A stretch of 64,000 bases of DNA from Actinomycetes bacterium (GTDB lineage Bacteria > Actinomycetota > Actinomycetes > Propionibacteriales > Propionibacteriaceae), in the NCBI GenBank assembly GCA_023458095.1, contig JAEXAS010000015.1, positions 1 to 64,000 on the forward strand. The letters are read 5' to 3'. Position 1 is the first letter of the stretch. Every line of letters starts with the position of its first letter. The notes under the pieces were generated by a model. The model did not search any database. It was not told the DNA's origin and saw nothing but the letters and a program-made list of their open reading frames with translations. A program made the position numbers and the translations under genes. Below are positions 1 through 7,850 of this stretch, in pieces.

Positions 1-1064
1 CCCTCCAGGGCCTCGGCCTCAGCGATTGCTTGCTGCACCGAAGCTGCCGAATTGGCTTCGTCAGCCTTCTTCTGGGCTTCGATCTCAGCGAACACATCGA
101 CCGGCTCGGGGGCGGTGAAGTTCGCCGACTGGTCGTCATCCAACCCCGCCTTCGAAAGTCCCGCCCCAGCCATGGTGCCCAAGCCCTTGAGGGCGTCATT
201 GAGTTCGGAGGGGATGATCCACATCTTGTTGGACTCACCCCGGGCCAGGTTCGGCAGCATCCGCAAGTACTGATAGGCCAGCAGCGACTGAGTGGGCTTA
301 CCGGCGTGAATGGCGTTGAAGGTCGTGGTGATCGCCTGCGCCTCACCTTCGGCGCGCAGCATCGAGGCCTGGCGATCAGCCTGAGCCCGCAGGACGGCGG
401 ATTCCCGATCACCCTGCGCGCGCAGAATCGCGGATTCCCGATCACCGGAGGCCGACAGAATCTGTGACTGCCGCTGGCCCTCAGCGAGCAGAATCGCGGC
501 CCGCTTGTCGCGCTCAGCCCGGGCACCCTTCTCCATGGCGTCACGGATGGTGGCCGGCGGCTCGATCGAGCGCAACTCCACCCGGTTCACCTTGATTCCC
601 CACTTACCGGTGGCCTCGTCCAGAACGGCGCGCAGCTTCTGGTTGATCTCCTCGCGACTGGTCAGGGTTTGCTCCAAATCCAGACCGCCGATGATGTTGC
701 GCAGGGTGGTCATGGTCAACTGCTCAATGGCCTGGATGTAGTTCTGCGCCTCATAGGCCGCCCGTACCGGGTCGATGACCTGGTAGTAGATCACCGAGTC
801 GATGCTCACCATCAGGTTGTCCTCGGTGATCACACCCTGCGGCGGGAAAGGCACCACAGCCTCGCGCATATCCATGGTGTAGCGAACGGTGTCCAGGATC
901 GGGACCAACAGGTGCGGGCCGGGATCCAAGGTACGTCGGAACTTACCCAGACGTTCCACGACACCGACCTGCTGTTGGCGCACCACCCGCACCGATCGCA
1001 TGAGCACGGTCGCGACAGCGACGATGACGATCAGCCAAGCGACGATTGCGATGATGTCGTTCAT
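1..1064 (-). CDS. SPFH/band 7 (stomatin-prohibitin-like) membrane protein, C-terminus cut by window edge
   Basis: Reads in one open frame from ATG at 1064 to the window edge (354 codons, no stop seen). The N-terminus MNDIIAIVAWLIVIVAV is a single membrane anchor. It is followed by the band 7 core (VVRQQQVGVVERLGKFRRTL, then DPGPHLLVPILDTVRY and the VNRVELRSIEPPATIRDAM segment) and a long Ala/Glu/Arg-rich coiled coil. Proteins of this family form oligomeric membrane scaffolds and act with NfeD partners. The nfeD gene lies 24 nt upstream here, which supports the pairing and co-transcription. Between about 390 and 450 the coiled coil contains an 11-residue tandem repeat (DRESAILRAQG, DRESAVLRAQA) encoded by nearly identical DNA. 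The exact subclass (QmcA-like or FloT-like) cannot be settled without the C-terminus. Confidence 0.9.
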   Translation of the reverse strand, partial: MNDIIAIVAWLIVIVAVATVLMRSVRVVRQQQVGVVERLGKFRRTLDPGPHLLVPILDTVRYTMDMREAVVPFPPQGVITEDNLMVSIDSVIYYQVIDPVRAAYEAQNYIQAIEQLTMTTLRNIIGGLDLEQTLTSREEINQKLRAVLDEATGKWGIKVNRVELRSIEPPATIRDAMEKGARAERDKRAAILLAEGQRQSQILSASGDRESAILRAQGDRESAVLRAQADRQASMLRAEGEAQAITTTFNAIHAGKPTQSLLAYQYLRMLPNLARGESNKMWIIPSELNDALKGLGTMAGAGLSKAGLDDDQSANFTAPEPVDVFAEIEAQKKADEANSAASVQQAIAEAEALE

Positions 1065-1088
1065 GACTCTCCTTGGGTTATCGAATAC

Positions 1089-1544
1089 TCAGGGAAGCGC
1101 TTGATGGCGCGGATAGACGACGGCGACAGCACCATCGATCTGATAGACCTCGATTTCGGTGCCGGCCGGAATCCGGCCCTCCACCGCACGTGCCGTCCAG
1201 GATTCGCCGCTCACCTTGGCCTCGCCGGTTTCGGTGGTGATGTCGGTGACGGCGATCCCCGCAGAGCCGACCATCTTCTCCAGACTCGAGCGGTAGCCCG
1301 GAGCCGAGCGAATCTTCGCCAACAAAGTGGGACGCAGCAACAACAGCATCAAGACCGAGACCACGAGGGCGACCACGATCTGAAGCCACCACAGCCCGGG
1401 AAACAACAGCGCCGTCGCCATGCCTGCCAGCGCCCCCGAGGCGAGCATCAACAAGGTGAAATCCAACGTGGCGGTCTCGGCGAGCCCAAGTCCGATCGCC
1501 ACAATGAGCCAAACGACCCAGGCGTTCTCAGCCAGCCATTGCAT
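1089..1544 (-). CDS. NfeD-like membrane protein with OB-fold domain
   Basis: 151 residues. Two to three hydrophobic segments occupy about residues 8-72 (VVWLIVAIGLGLAETATL, then LLMLASGALAGMATALLF and LQIVVALVVSVLMLLLL). A soluble C-terminal part of about 75 residues (MVGSAGIAVTD, GESWTARA, PAGTEIEVYQIDG) has the pattern of the NfeD OB-fold. The family works as the partner of SPFH/band 7 proteins, and the SPFH gene follows directly. The start is ATG after GGGGGAGAC, a good ribosome site, with a -10-like TAGGCT at 1575-1580. No protease domain is present, so this is the short NfeD class. Its biochemical activity is not known from sequence. Confidence 0.88.
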   Translation of the reverse strand: MQWLAENAWVVWLIVAIGLGLAETATLDFTLLMLASGALAGMATALLFPGLWWLQIVVALVVSVLMLLLLRPTLLAKIRSAPGYRSSLEKMVGSAGIAVTDITTETGEAKVSGESWTARAVEGRIPAGTEIEVYQIDGAVAVVYPRHQALP

Positions 1545-1623
1545 GTCTCCCCCGCTCCCGTTGCGGACGGATCGAGCCTAGCGTGCCCGATCCTCAGGCG
1601 AATCCGGGAAACACTGTATCCGT

Positions 1624-2421
1624 TCAGGCGAAGCGCGGACGATAGGTGGTCCGCGCCGACCACCGTCCGTCGATGGTGGAGATCTCCATGGGCAGGTCGA
1701 AGGTGTAACTGACCAGCTCTGAACTCAAGGTTCGCGCCAGCGGTCCGGCGGCCACCATTCGGCCTTGTTTGAGCAGCAGCGCATGAGTGATCCCCAGCGG
1801 AATCTCCTCCAGGTGGTGGGTGACCAGCACCGTGGTCGGGGCCGTGGGATTCAAGCAGATCTCGCCCAGGGTTCCCACCAGGGCCTCCCGCCCGGACAGG
1901 TCCAACCCGGCGGCCGGCTCGTCGAGCAGCAGCATTTCGGGATCGGTCATCAGCGCCCGGGCAATCTGGACCCGCTTGCGCTCTCCTTCACTCAGCGTCC
2001 CGAAGGTGCGGTCGGCCAGATGCTCCACCCGAAGCTGCCACATCAACTGCTGGGCGCGGCGACGGTCGGTCTCGGCGTAGTGCTCCCGCCACCGCCCGGT
2101 GACCCCATAGGCAGCCGAAATCACCACATCGGCCACACTCTCGCCCTTGGGAAGATGATCGGCCAGGGCCGCCGAACTCACGCCGATCCGCGGGCGCAGT
2201 TCGAAGACATCGACCGCCCCCAGGCGCTCGCCCAACAGAGTCGCCCGACCCCGGGAGGGATGGATCTGAGCAGCCAGGACCTGCAGCAGCGTGGTCTTGC
2301 CGGCACCGTTGGCGCCCAGGATCACCCAGCGCTGGTTTTCGGCGATGCTCAGGGTAATAGCGCTCAGCAAGGTGACCCCCGACCGAATGATCGAGACATC
2401 CTCCAGCTGCGCAACTGTCAT
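1624..2421 (-). CDS. ABC transporter ATP-binding protein (lone ATPase)
   Basis: 265 residues with all nucleotide-binding motifs: Walker A GANGAGKTT (about residues 36-44), signature LSEGERKRVQIARAL, Walker B MLLLDEPAAGLD and the switch histidine in LVTHHLEEIP. One ATPase domain, no membrane segment, and a C-terminal tail of about 35 residues outside the core (SYTFDLPMEISTIDG, RTTYRPRFA). No permease or binding protein is adjacent, so the substrate cannot be told. It resembles the lone ATPases often annotated as iron or molybdate type, but that is only family resemblance. The ATG at 2421 has no Shine-Dalgarno and lies 7 nt after TAGGTT, so a leaderless message is likely. Confidence 0.88.
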   Translation of the reverse strand: MTVAQLEDVSIIRSGVTLLSAITLSIAENQRWVILGANGAGKTTLLQVLAAQIHPSRGRATLLGERLGAVDVFELRPRIGVSSAALADHLPKGESVADVVISAAYGVTGRWREHYAETDRRRAQQLMWQLRVEHLADRTFGTLSEGERKRVQIARALMTDPEMLLLDEPAAGLDLSGREALVGTLGEICLNPTAPTTVLVTHHLEEIPLGITHALLLKQGRMVAAGPLARTLSSELVSYTFDLPMEISTIDGRWSARTTYRPRFA

Positions 2422-2427
2422 AGAGCC

Positions 2428-2433
2428 AACCTA
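2428..2433 (-). promoter_or_regulatory. -10 box for leaderless ABC ATPase message
   Basis: TAGGTT on the minus strand; the predicted transcription start coincides with the A of the ATG at 2421. No convincing -35 was found. Confidence 0.45.
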
Positions 2434-2471
2434 TCCAATATGCGGCCCGACAACGGGGAATCGGCGCGCCA

Positions 2472-3242
2472 TCAGGCTCCGGTGGAGTGCAGACCCCCGT
2501 CAACGTGGATCATTTCGCCGGTGGTGGCGCTGAACCAATCGCTCAGCAGCGCGACCACAGCGCGGGCGGTGGGCTCGCTGTCGGTGGGATCCCAACCCAG
2601 TGGAGCCCGCTCACTCCAGATGTCGTTGAAGGCCTCCGCCCCGGGGATGGCCTTCTTGGCGATGGTGTCCAACGGACCCGCCGAAACCAGGTTCACCCGA
2701 ACCCCGTCCGGGCCCAAATAGCGAGCCAAGTAGCGCGAGGTGGACTCCAAAGCCGCTTTCGACACGCCCATCCAGTCGTAGGCCGGCCAGGCGACCCGTC
2801 CGTCGAAGGTGAGGCCCACCACCGAGGAATTCGGAACCAGCAGCGGCTGGACCGCCATCACCAGGCTCACCAGGGAGTACGCCGAAACCTGCACCGAGGT
2901 GCTGACATCAGAGAAGGGCGTCGAAAGGAACTTGCCCCCCAAAGCGGTCTCCGGATTGGCGAAGGCGATGGAATGCACGACACCGTCGAGGTGGTCGAAG
3001 TGCTCCCCCAGCAGGCCGGCCAGCCGGGCCAAGTGGTCGGGATCGGTGACATCGAGTTCGATCAACGGCGGCTCGGGCTCCAGACGCTTGAGCACTCGAG
3101 CGGTCAGGCTCATCGCGCGGCCGAAGTTGGAAACCACGACGTTGGCGCCTTCGGCTTGAGCGATCTCGGCCACGCGGTAGCCGATCGAGGTGTTCATGGT
3201 CACACCAGCGACCAGGATGTTCTTACCCTTGAGGATTCCCAT
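2472..3242 (-). CDS. fabI: enoyl-[acyl-carrier-protein] reductase [NADH]
   Basis: 256 residues from the ATG at 3242, which follows AAGGAAG. The longer upstream reading frame lies inside fabG and is not used. It catalyses the last reductive step of type II fatty-acid elongation with NADH. It shows the FabI/InhA type of short-chain dehydrogenase: nucleotide-binding region VAGVTMNTSIGYRVAE, VVHSIAFAN, and the Tyr-x6-Lys catalytic pair in YDWMGVSK (Y155, K162), followed by SAGPLDTIAKKAIPG. The C-terminus TGEMIHVDGG is typical. The gene lies 13 nt after fabG, the same order as mabA-inhA in mycobacteria, so the two steps of the cycle are co-expressed. It should be a target of InhA/FabI-type inhibitors, by family. 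Confidence 0.96.
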   Translation of the reverse strand: MGILKGKNILVAGVTMNTSIGYRVAEIAQAEGANVVVSNFGRAMSLTARVLKRLEPEPPLIELDVTDPDHLARLAGLLGEHFDHLDGVVHSIAFANPETALGGKFLSTPFSDVSTSVQVSAYSLVSLVMAVQPLLVPNSSVVGLTFDGRVAWPAYDWMGVSKAALESTSRYLARYLGPDGVRVNLVSAGPLDTIAKKAIPGAEAFNDIWSERAPLGWDPTDSEPTARAVVALLSDWFSATTGEMIHVDGGLHSTGA

Positions 3243-3255
3243 GTTCTTCCTTGTC

Positions 3256-3981
3256 CTAAAAGCCCATTCCCAGGCCGCCGTCCACCGGCAGCACGATGCC
3301 GCTGACATAGCCGGCCCCATCGGAGGCCAGGTAGCGCACCGCGGCGGCCACGTCATCGACACTGCCGAAACGACCGGCCGGAACCTGGCTACGGTAGCGC
3401 TCGGCGACCTCCTCGCCCAAGACGGCGGTCATATCGGTTTCGATGAAACCGGGAGCAACCACATTGGCCGTGACGCCGCGACTGCCCAGTTCTCGGGTCA
3501 GGGATCGCGCCATGCCGACCAGCCCGGCTTTCGAGGCCGAGTAGTTGACCTGTCCGGCCGAGCCGTACAGACCCACCACCGAGCCCATGAAGATGATGCG
3601 TCCGAAGCGGGCCCGGATCATGGACCGTGAGGCGCGTTTGGCGCAGCGAAATGCCCCGGTCAGATTCACCTCGAGCACGGCGGTGAAATCCTCCTCGCTC
3701 ATGCGAAGCATCAGCGTGTCCTTGGTGATGCCGGCATTGGCGACCAAGACCTCGATCGGGCCGTGGGCGGCTTCGGCGGTGCTGAAGGCCGCATCCACTG
3801 CGGCGGTGTCGCCAATATCGGCGGCGATCCCCAAGACCCCTTCCGGGGCGGAACCTGTCGTGGACAGGCCGGCCACGCGATGTCCGGCGGCCGCAAAATC
3901 GGCGGCGATGGCGGCCCCGATACCGCGGCTGGCACCAGTGACCAGCACGCTGCGGGGCATCGTTGTTGTCGAATCGATCAC
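3256..3981 (-). CDS. fabG: 3-oxoacyl-[acyl-carrier-protein] reductase
   Basis: 241 residues, classical SDR. Cofactor motif TGASRGIG (about 15-22), NNAG-equivalent VANAGIT, catalytic S134, Y147 and K151 in YSASK, and the C-terminal end GYVSGIVLPVDGGLGMGF. It reduces 3-oxoacyl-ACP with NADPH. It lies directly before fabI. The GTG at 3981 lies 7 nt after TAGCCT with no Shine-Dalgarno, which argues for leaderless translation from this start. ATG at 3960 (MPRSVLVTG) is the alternative. Confidence 0.94.
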   Translation of the reverse strand: MIDSTTTMPRSVLVTGASRGIGAAIAADFAAAGHRVAGLSTTGSAPEGVLGIAADIGDTAAVDAAFSTAEAAHGPIEVLVANAGITKDTLMLRMSEEDFTAVLEVNLTGAFRCAKRASRSMIRARFGRIIFMGSVVGLYGSAGQVNYSASKAGLVGMARSLTRELGSRGVTANVVAPGFIETDMTAVLGEEVAERYRSQVPAGRFGSVDDVAAAVRYLASDGAGYVSGIVLPVDGGLGMGF

Positions 3982-3987
3982 GCCGGA

Positions 3988-3993
3988 AGGCTA
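3988..3993 (-). promoter_or_regulatory. -10 box of fabG-fabI operon
   Basis: TAGCCT on the minus strand, 7 nt before the GTG start of fabG. This fits a leaderless transcript. The -35 region is GC-rich and not recognisable. Confidence 0.45.
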
Positions 3994-4101
3994 GCCGAAA
4001 CGCACACCCGGCCGGGAGGTCTGGCGTCATCCGGGACGCAAACAGGCCATAGTGGGGTTGAATTGCTCCAGGGTGCAGATCCATGCCGCAGGAAGGTGAT
4101 C

Positions 4102-4860
4102 ATGCTCAGACTTCGGGCAGTGCTGTACAGCCTGGCGCTGGTGGTGCTGGTGGGTTGTTCGGCGCCGGCAAGCGCTCCGCAACTGAACGGCAGCACCTGG
4201 GTGGTAACCGCCATCGGTGCGCGGCCCACGCTCGCTGCCGGGCCACCCACGCTGAGCTTCGCCGAGACGACGGTGTCCGGCAGCACCGGCTGCAACACCT
4301 TCACAGGCGCCTACACCCGCAATGGCGATGGGGTGACGTTCTCCCGCCTTGCTGTGACCCAGATGGCCTGCGCCGGAGCGGCCATGACCCAGGAGACCGC
4401 CTTCACCGCGGCGCTGACCACAGTGGCCCAAGTACGCAGTGAGGGATCCTCACTGCTGATGGTTGATGCCGCCGGCGGGACCCAGTTGACCCTCGCCGCA
4501 CCACCGTCGCCCTCGCCGAGCCCCCTGGCGACCACCACGTGGAAGCTGACCAGCATCCGTCGGGGAGCCACTACCAGTTCCCTCATCACAGGGACCTCCG
4601 CCAGTCTCACGATCAACACCACGGCCGGCAGCTATTCCGGCACGGCCTGCAACAGTTTCGGCGGCGATCTGACCCACAGTGGCGGCAGCATCACCTTCGA
4701 AACCCCCCACACCACCTGGACCAGTTGCCCGGCGGCCGAACTTCAGCAGGAACAGCAGATCCTGAGCACCTTGACTGCGGTCAGGACCTGGAAGATCGAC
4801 GGCTCCACGCTGAGCCTGTCCGCCCCCAATGGCGATGGACTGGAGTTCGAGGCGTCGTGA
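4102..4860 (+). CDS. lipoprotein with two META (HslJ-like) domains
   Basis: 252 residues from the ATG after AGGAAGGTGATC. The signal peptide ends in a lipobox (LVVLVGC, lipidated Cys19), so the protein should sit on the outer face of the membrane. Two repeats of the META/HslJ fold follow: NGSTWVVTAI, GSTGCNTFTGAYT and FSRLAVTQMAC (about 28-130), then TTWKLTSIRR, SGTACNSFGGDL and TTWTSCPAAELQQEQ (about 146-250). They are joined by a Pro/Ser linker PPSPSPSP. The CN.F/Y..T core and paired cysteines are typical. META proteins are linked to stress and motility in other bacteria, but the role here is unknown. The stop codon overlaps the next gene's GTG. Confidence 0.88.
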   Translation: MLRLRAVLYSLALVVLVGCSAPASAPQLNGSTWVVTAIGARPTLAAGPPTLSFAETTVSGSTGCNTFTGAYTRNGDGVTFSRLAVTQMACAGAAMTQETAFTAALTTVAQVRSEGSSLLMVDAAGGTQLTLAAPPSPSPSPLATTTWKLTSIRRGATTSSLITGTSASLTINTTAGSYSGTACNSFGGDLTHSGGSITFETPHTTWTSCPAAELQQEQQILSTLTAVRTWKIDGSTLSLSAPNGDGLEFEAS

Positions 4861-5663
4861 ATCTGGATCGTGCGCTCGGCCTGCTCACCTGCCCGGTGTG
4901 CCGCGATCCCCTGTCGCGAACCGAGGGCCAACTGCGCTGCCCCCAAGGCCACAGCTTCGACATCGCCCGACAGGGCTATGTGAACCTGGCCGGCGGCGCA
5001 CAACCGGCCAACGCCGACACCGCCGCCATGCTGGACGCCCGGGCCCGCGTCCACGCGGCCGGAGTCTTCGACCCGGTCATCGAGATGGTGGCCACCATGG
5101 CGCGCGGTCGCAGCAGAATCCTGGAAGCCGGGGCCGGGATCGGCAGCTATCTTCACGCCGCTCTGGGCGAAGACCCCGCAGCAGTCGGACTGGCGCTGGA
5201 TGTCTCCAAACACGCTGCCCGACGCTGCGCAAAGCTCGATGCGCGCATTGCAGCTTTGGTGGCCGATGTCTGGGAGCCACTCCCTGTGGCCGACCACAGC
5301 CTGGACGTGGTGCTGGCGGTCTTCGCACCCCGCAACCTGCCTGAGTTCGCGCGGGTGCTGCGCTTCGACGGTCGCTATATCGCAGTCACACCACGGCCGC
5401 CCCATCTGGCCGGGCTGCGCGACTCCTACGGCCTGCTGGACATTCCCTCGGCGAAATCGGAGCAACTGACCGCTGCAGCGGCGGAGTTCTTCGATCTGGT
5501 CGATACCCGGGTGGTGAAATACCGCAAGGCCGTCGATGAGACCCTGGCCGCGGACCTGATCGCCATGGGTCCCAACGCCTTCCACCATCCGCCCGCACAG
5601 GTGAGGGCATCGGTGGTGAACATCGACGTCACCGTGCAATCCTTCCGTCCCTTCCTCGGCTGA
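4857..5663 (+). CDS. RlmA-type 23S rRNA (guanine-N1) methyltransferase
   Basis: 268 residues from the GTG at 4857, which overlaps the upstream stop (GTGA), so translation is probably coupled. The N-terminal zinc finger has ligands C12, C15, C28 and H32 (LTCPVCRDPL, LRCPQGHSFD) followed by RQGYVNL, the hallmark of RlmA. The SAM-binding motif is LEAGAGIGSYL. The family methylates G745 (RlmA-I) or G748 (RlmA-II, linked to tylosin resistance) of 23S rRNA. Actinobacterial members are usually the second type, but this cannot be decided here. The length is normal for the family. Confidence 0.88.
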   Translation: MNLDRALGLLTCPVCRDPLSRTEGQLRCPQGHSFDIARQGYVNLAGGAQPANADTAAMLDARARVHAAGVFDPVIEMVATMARGRSRILEAGAGIGSYLHAALGEDPAAVGLALDVSKHAARRCAKLDARIAALVADVWEPLPVADHSLDVVLAVFAPRNLPEFARVLRFDGRYIAVTPRPPHLAGLRDSYGLLDIPSAKSEQLTAAAAEFFDLVDTRVVKYRKAVDETLAADLIAMGPNAFHHPPAQVRASVVNIDVTVQSFRPFLG

Positions 5664-5688
5664 TCACCAGCAGTGCGAAGATAATTCC

Positions 5689-6915
5689 ATGCTGACCTGG
5701 CCGGACGGCGACACTGCCGAACTCCTCGCGGTGCTGAACCAGCACTTGGAGTTGGCCCTGCCGCACGCCCTCGCGCTGCGCCGGGAGGTGCATCGCCATC
5801 CCGACCTCAGCGGTGCAGAGCGTCCTACCGCCGATCGCCTGCGCCATGCCCTCCCGACGCTGAAGGCCACCCGAGTGGCCGACACTGGCTTCCTGGTGCG
5901 GATCGGCCCACCCGGTCCGGCCGTGGTGATCCGGGCCGAATTGGATGCGTTACCCCTCGTCGAAGCCACCGGCGTCGACTGGGCGGCCACGGGCACGGCG
6001 ATGCATGCCTGCGGCCACGACGTTCACCTGGCGGCGTTGTGGGCATTGCTACAGGCTGCGCGCAAGGTTGACCTGCCCGTCGGCTTGATCGGATTGTTCC
6101 AACCGCGCGAGGAAGTGCAGCCCTCTGGGGCCCAGTCGGTGGTGGGGTCAGCGGTTTTGGCCGAAGACGAGGTCATCGCCGTAGTCGGCGCCCACGTCCA
6201 GCCGCGCGTCGTCAGTGGCGTGGTGAGCACCGGGATGGGGGCGGTGAATGCGGCCGCCGATGAATTCGAGATCACCATCCACGGCCACCCCGGGCATGGC
6301 GCCTATCCCCACATCGCGGTCGATCCGGTGCCGATCCTGGCCTCCATCATCACCGGGATGCAGGAATTGGTCAGCCGCACCATCGACCCGGTGCATCCCT
6401 CAGTGATCACCATCGGACGCGTCGAGGCCGGAACGGCAGCCAACATCATTCCGGCCAGTGGGCGGCTGTCCGGCGTGATCCGCACCATGTACGAGCAAGA
6501 CCGCAGCCACCTGCACAACGCCATCCGCACCCTCGTCCACCACGCCGCAGCCGCCCGGGGCGCGACCGCCGAGGTTGAGATCACCACCGGCCACCCCCTC
6601 CTGGTCAACGATCGTCGGCTCGTGCAGCTCACCGACCCGCTGTTGGACCACCTGGGCATCCCGGTTGCCCACGAGCCATTCCGCTCCTGTGGGGCCGACG
6701 ACTTCTCTCACTATGCCGAGATCGCACCCACCCTGATGATGTTCGTCGGCGTTCAGCAGGACCCTGCCGCACCGATCAGCCCCGCTGAACTCAATTCCCG
6801 TTCTCAGGTGGGGCTGCACCATCCGACTTTCCTGCCGTCCTCCGACGCCGTTGCGTTGGTGGCCCGCTCCCTGATGGCCGGCTACCTGGCCGGGGCTCAA
6901 TTGGCACGCCACTGA
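5689..6915 (+). CDS. M20 family amidohydrolase/peptidase
   Basis: 408 residues. Metal-binding and catalytic motifs of the M20D group are present: LRREVHRHPDLSGAE near the N-terminus, ELDALPLVEATG, MHACGHDVHLAAL and FQPREEVQPSGA. The C-terminal part has FRSCGADDFSHYAE and a final GLHHPTFLPSSDAVAL. Such enzymes hydrolyse N-acyl or N-carbamoyl amino acids, hippurate or peptide amides in the cytoplasm; the substrate is not predictable. No signal peptide. No transporter neighbours, so it probably acts alone. Confidence 0.9.
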   Translation: MLTWPDGDTAELLAVLNQHLELALPHALALRREVHRHPDLSGAERPTADRLRHALPTLKATRVADTGFLVRIGPPGPAVVIRAELDALPLVEATGVDWAATGTAMHACGHDVHLAALWALLQAARKVDLPVGLIGLFQPREEVQPSGAQSVVGSAVLAEDEVIAVVGAHVQPRVVSGVVSTGMGAVNAAADEFEITIHGHPGHGAYPHIAVDPVPILASIITGMQELVSRTIDPVHPSVITIGRVEAGTAANIIPASGRLSGVIRTMYEQDRSHLHNAIRTLVHHAAAARGATAEVEITTGHPLLVNDRRLVQLTDPLLDHLGIPVAHEPFRSCGADDFSHYAEIAPTLMMFVGVQQDPAAPISPAELNSRSQVGLHHPTFLPSSDAVALVARSLMAGYLAGAQLARH

Positions 6916-6929
6916 GCGCTCGCTAAGGT
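6901..6929 (+). promoter_or_regulatory. promoter of EI24 gene, inside the end of the M20 gene
   Basis: TTGGCA (6901-6906), 17 nt spacer, TAAGGT (6924-6929). The predicted start is at or next to the ATG at 6937, so the message would be leaderless. This is one of the better-formed promoters in the window. Confidence 0.55.
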
Positions 6930-6936
6930 GCGGCTC

Positions 6937-7764
6937 ATGCCTGTTGCCGAATCCGCCTCGTCGACCGCAAAGCAGTTCTTCAGCGGAGTCGCCCTGTTCT
7001 TCCGCGGGCTGGGTCTGATGGCTCGGCGTCCGGGGCTGTATCTGCTGGGGGTCGTGCCTGGCCTGATTTCCTTTCTGATCCTGGCCGCAGCGGTCACCGC
7101 CGTGGTTGCCGGGCTAGACGGCGAAGTGCGGGTCTTGACCGGGTTCACCCAGGGCTGGGCGACCTGGCTACGCACCACCATCGACGTGGCCGCCCGGATC
7201 GCCGTGGTCGGGGTCAGCGTGCTGATCTCGATCTGGGCCTTCACCAGCCTGGCGCTGTTCCTGGGCCAACCGTTCTTCGAGCGCATCTGCTCGGTCCTGG
7301 ACGACGAGGCCGGCGTCGCGCCGGGCCCGGCGTCGAACATTCTGACCGACATGCTGATCGGACTTCGGGATTCGTTGCGAGTCGGTGTTCTGGTCGCGGT
7401 GGTCGGTCTGGGTCTGTTCCTCGCGGAGTTCATCCCGGTGGTGGGCCAGACGGTGGTGCCGGTGCTGGCGGCACTGTTCGGCGGCTGGACGCTGGTCGTA
7501 GAACTCAGCGGCCCGCCCTTCACTCGGCGCGGCTTCGATCTGGTAGCCCGCCGTGCTCGACTGCATCAGCATCGGGCCGAGGCTTTGGGCTTGGGCGTGA
7601 TGATCTTCGTGGTGTTCTTGATTCCCCTGGGCGCAGTGCTGTTCATGCCGGTCGCGGTAACGGCCGCCACCGTCCTCACCCAACGGATCGTGCCGGGCAC
7701 GACCGCGGATCCCCAGGATCTACCGACGGGCCATACGGCGGCAGCGCAGCCACTCCAGCCCTGA
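6937..7764 (+). CDS. EI24/CysZ-like integral membrane protein
   Basis: 275 residues from ATG 6937. An in-frame GTG 9 nt upstream falls in the -10 box and is less likely. It has the EI24 domain pattern: FFSGVALFFRGLGLMARRPGLYLLG, a long hydrophobic stretch GLISFLILAAAVTAVVAGL, then ISIWAFTSLALFLGQPFFERI, VVGQTVVPVLAALFGGW and a final hydrophobic pair around VMIFVVFLIPLGAVLF. The relative CysZ is a sulfate permease; the role of the actinobacterial members is not known. The C-terminal tail of about 30 residues is polar. The gene is convergent with the LTD-protein gene. Confidence 0.85.
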   Translation: MPVAESASSTAKQFFSGVALFFRGLGLMARRPGLYLLGVVPGLISFLILAAAVTAVVAGLDGEVRVLTGFTQGWATWLRTTIDVAARIAVVGVSVLISIWAFTSLALFLGQPFFERICSVLDDEAGVAPGPASNILTDMLIGLRDSLRVGVLVAVVGLGLFLAEFIPVVGQTVVPVLAALFGGWTLVVELSGPPFTRRGFDLVARRARLHQHRAEALGLGVMIFVVFLIPLGAVLFMPVAVTAATVLTQRIVPGTTADPQDLPTGHTAAAQPLQP

Positions 7765-7850
7765 TCACCGTCGACCGCCCGCCGGACAGATCCCTGACCC
7801 GACGGACGGCCGAACGGTAATGCCGAGTCAAGCTTCGACTCTGGGCTCAC

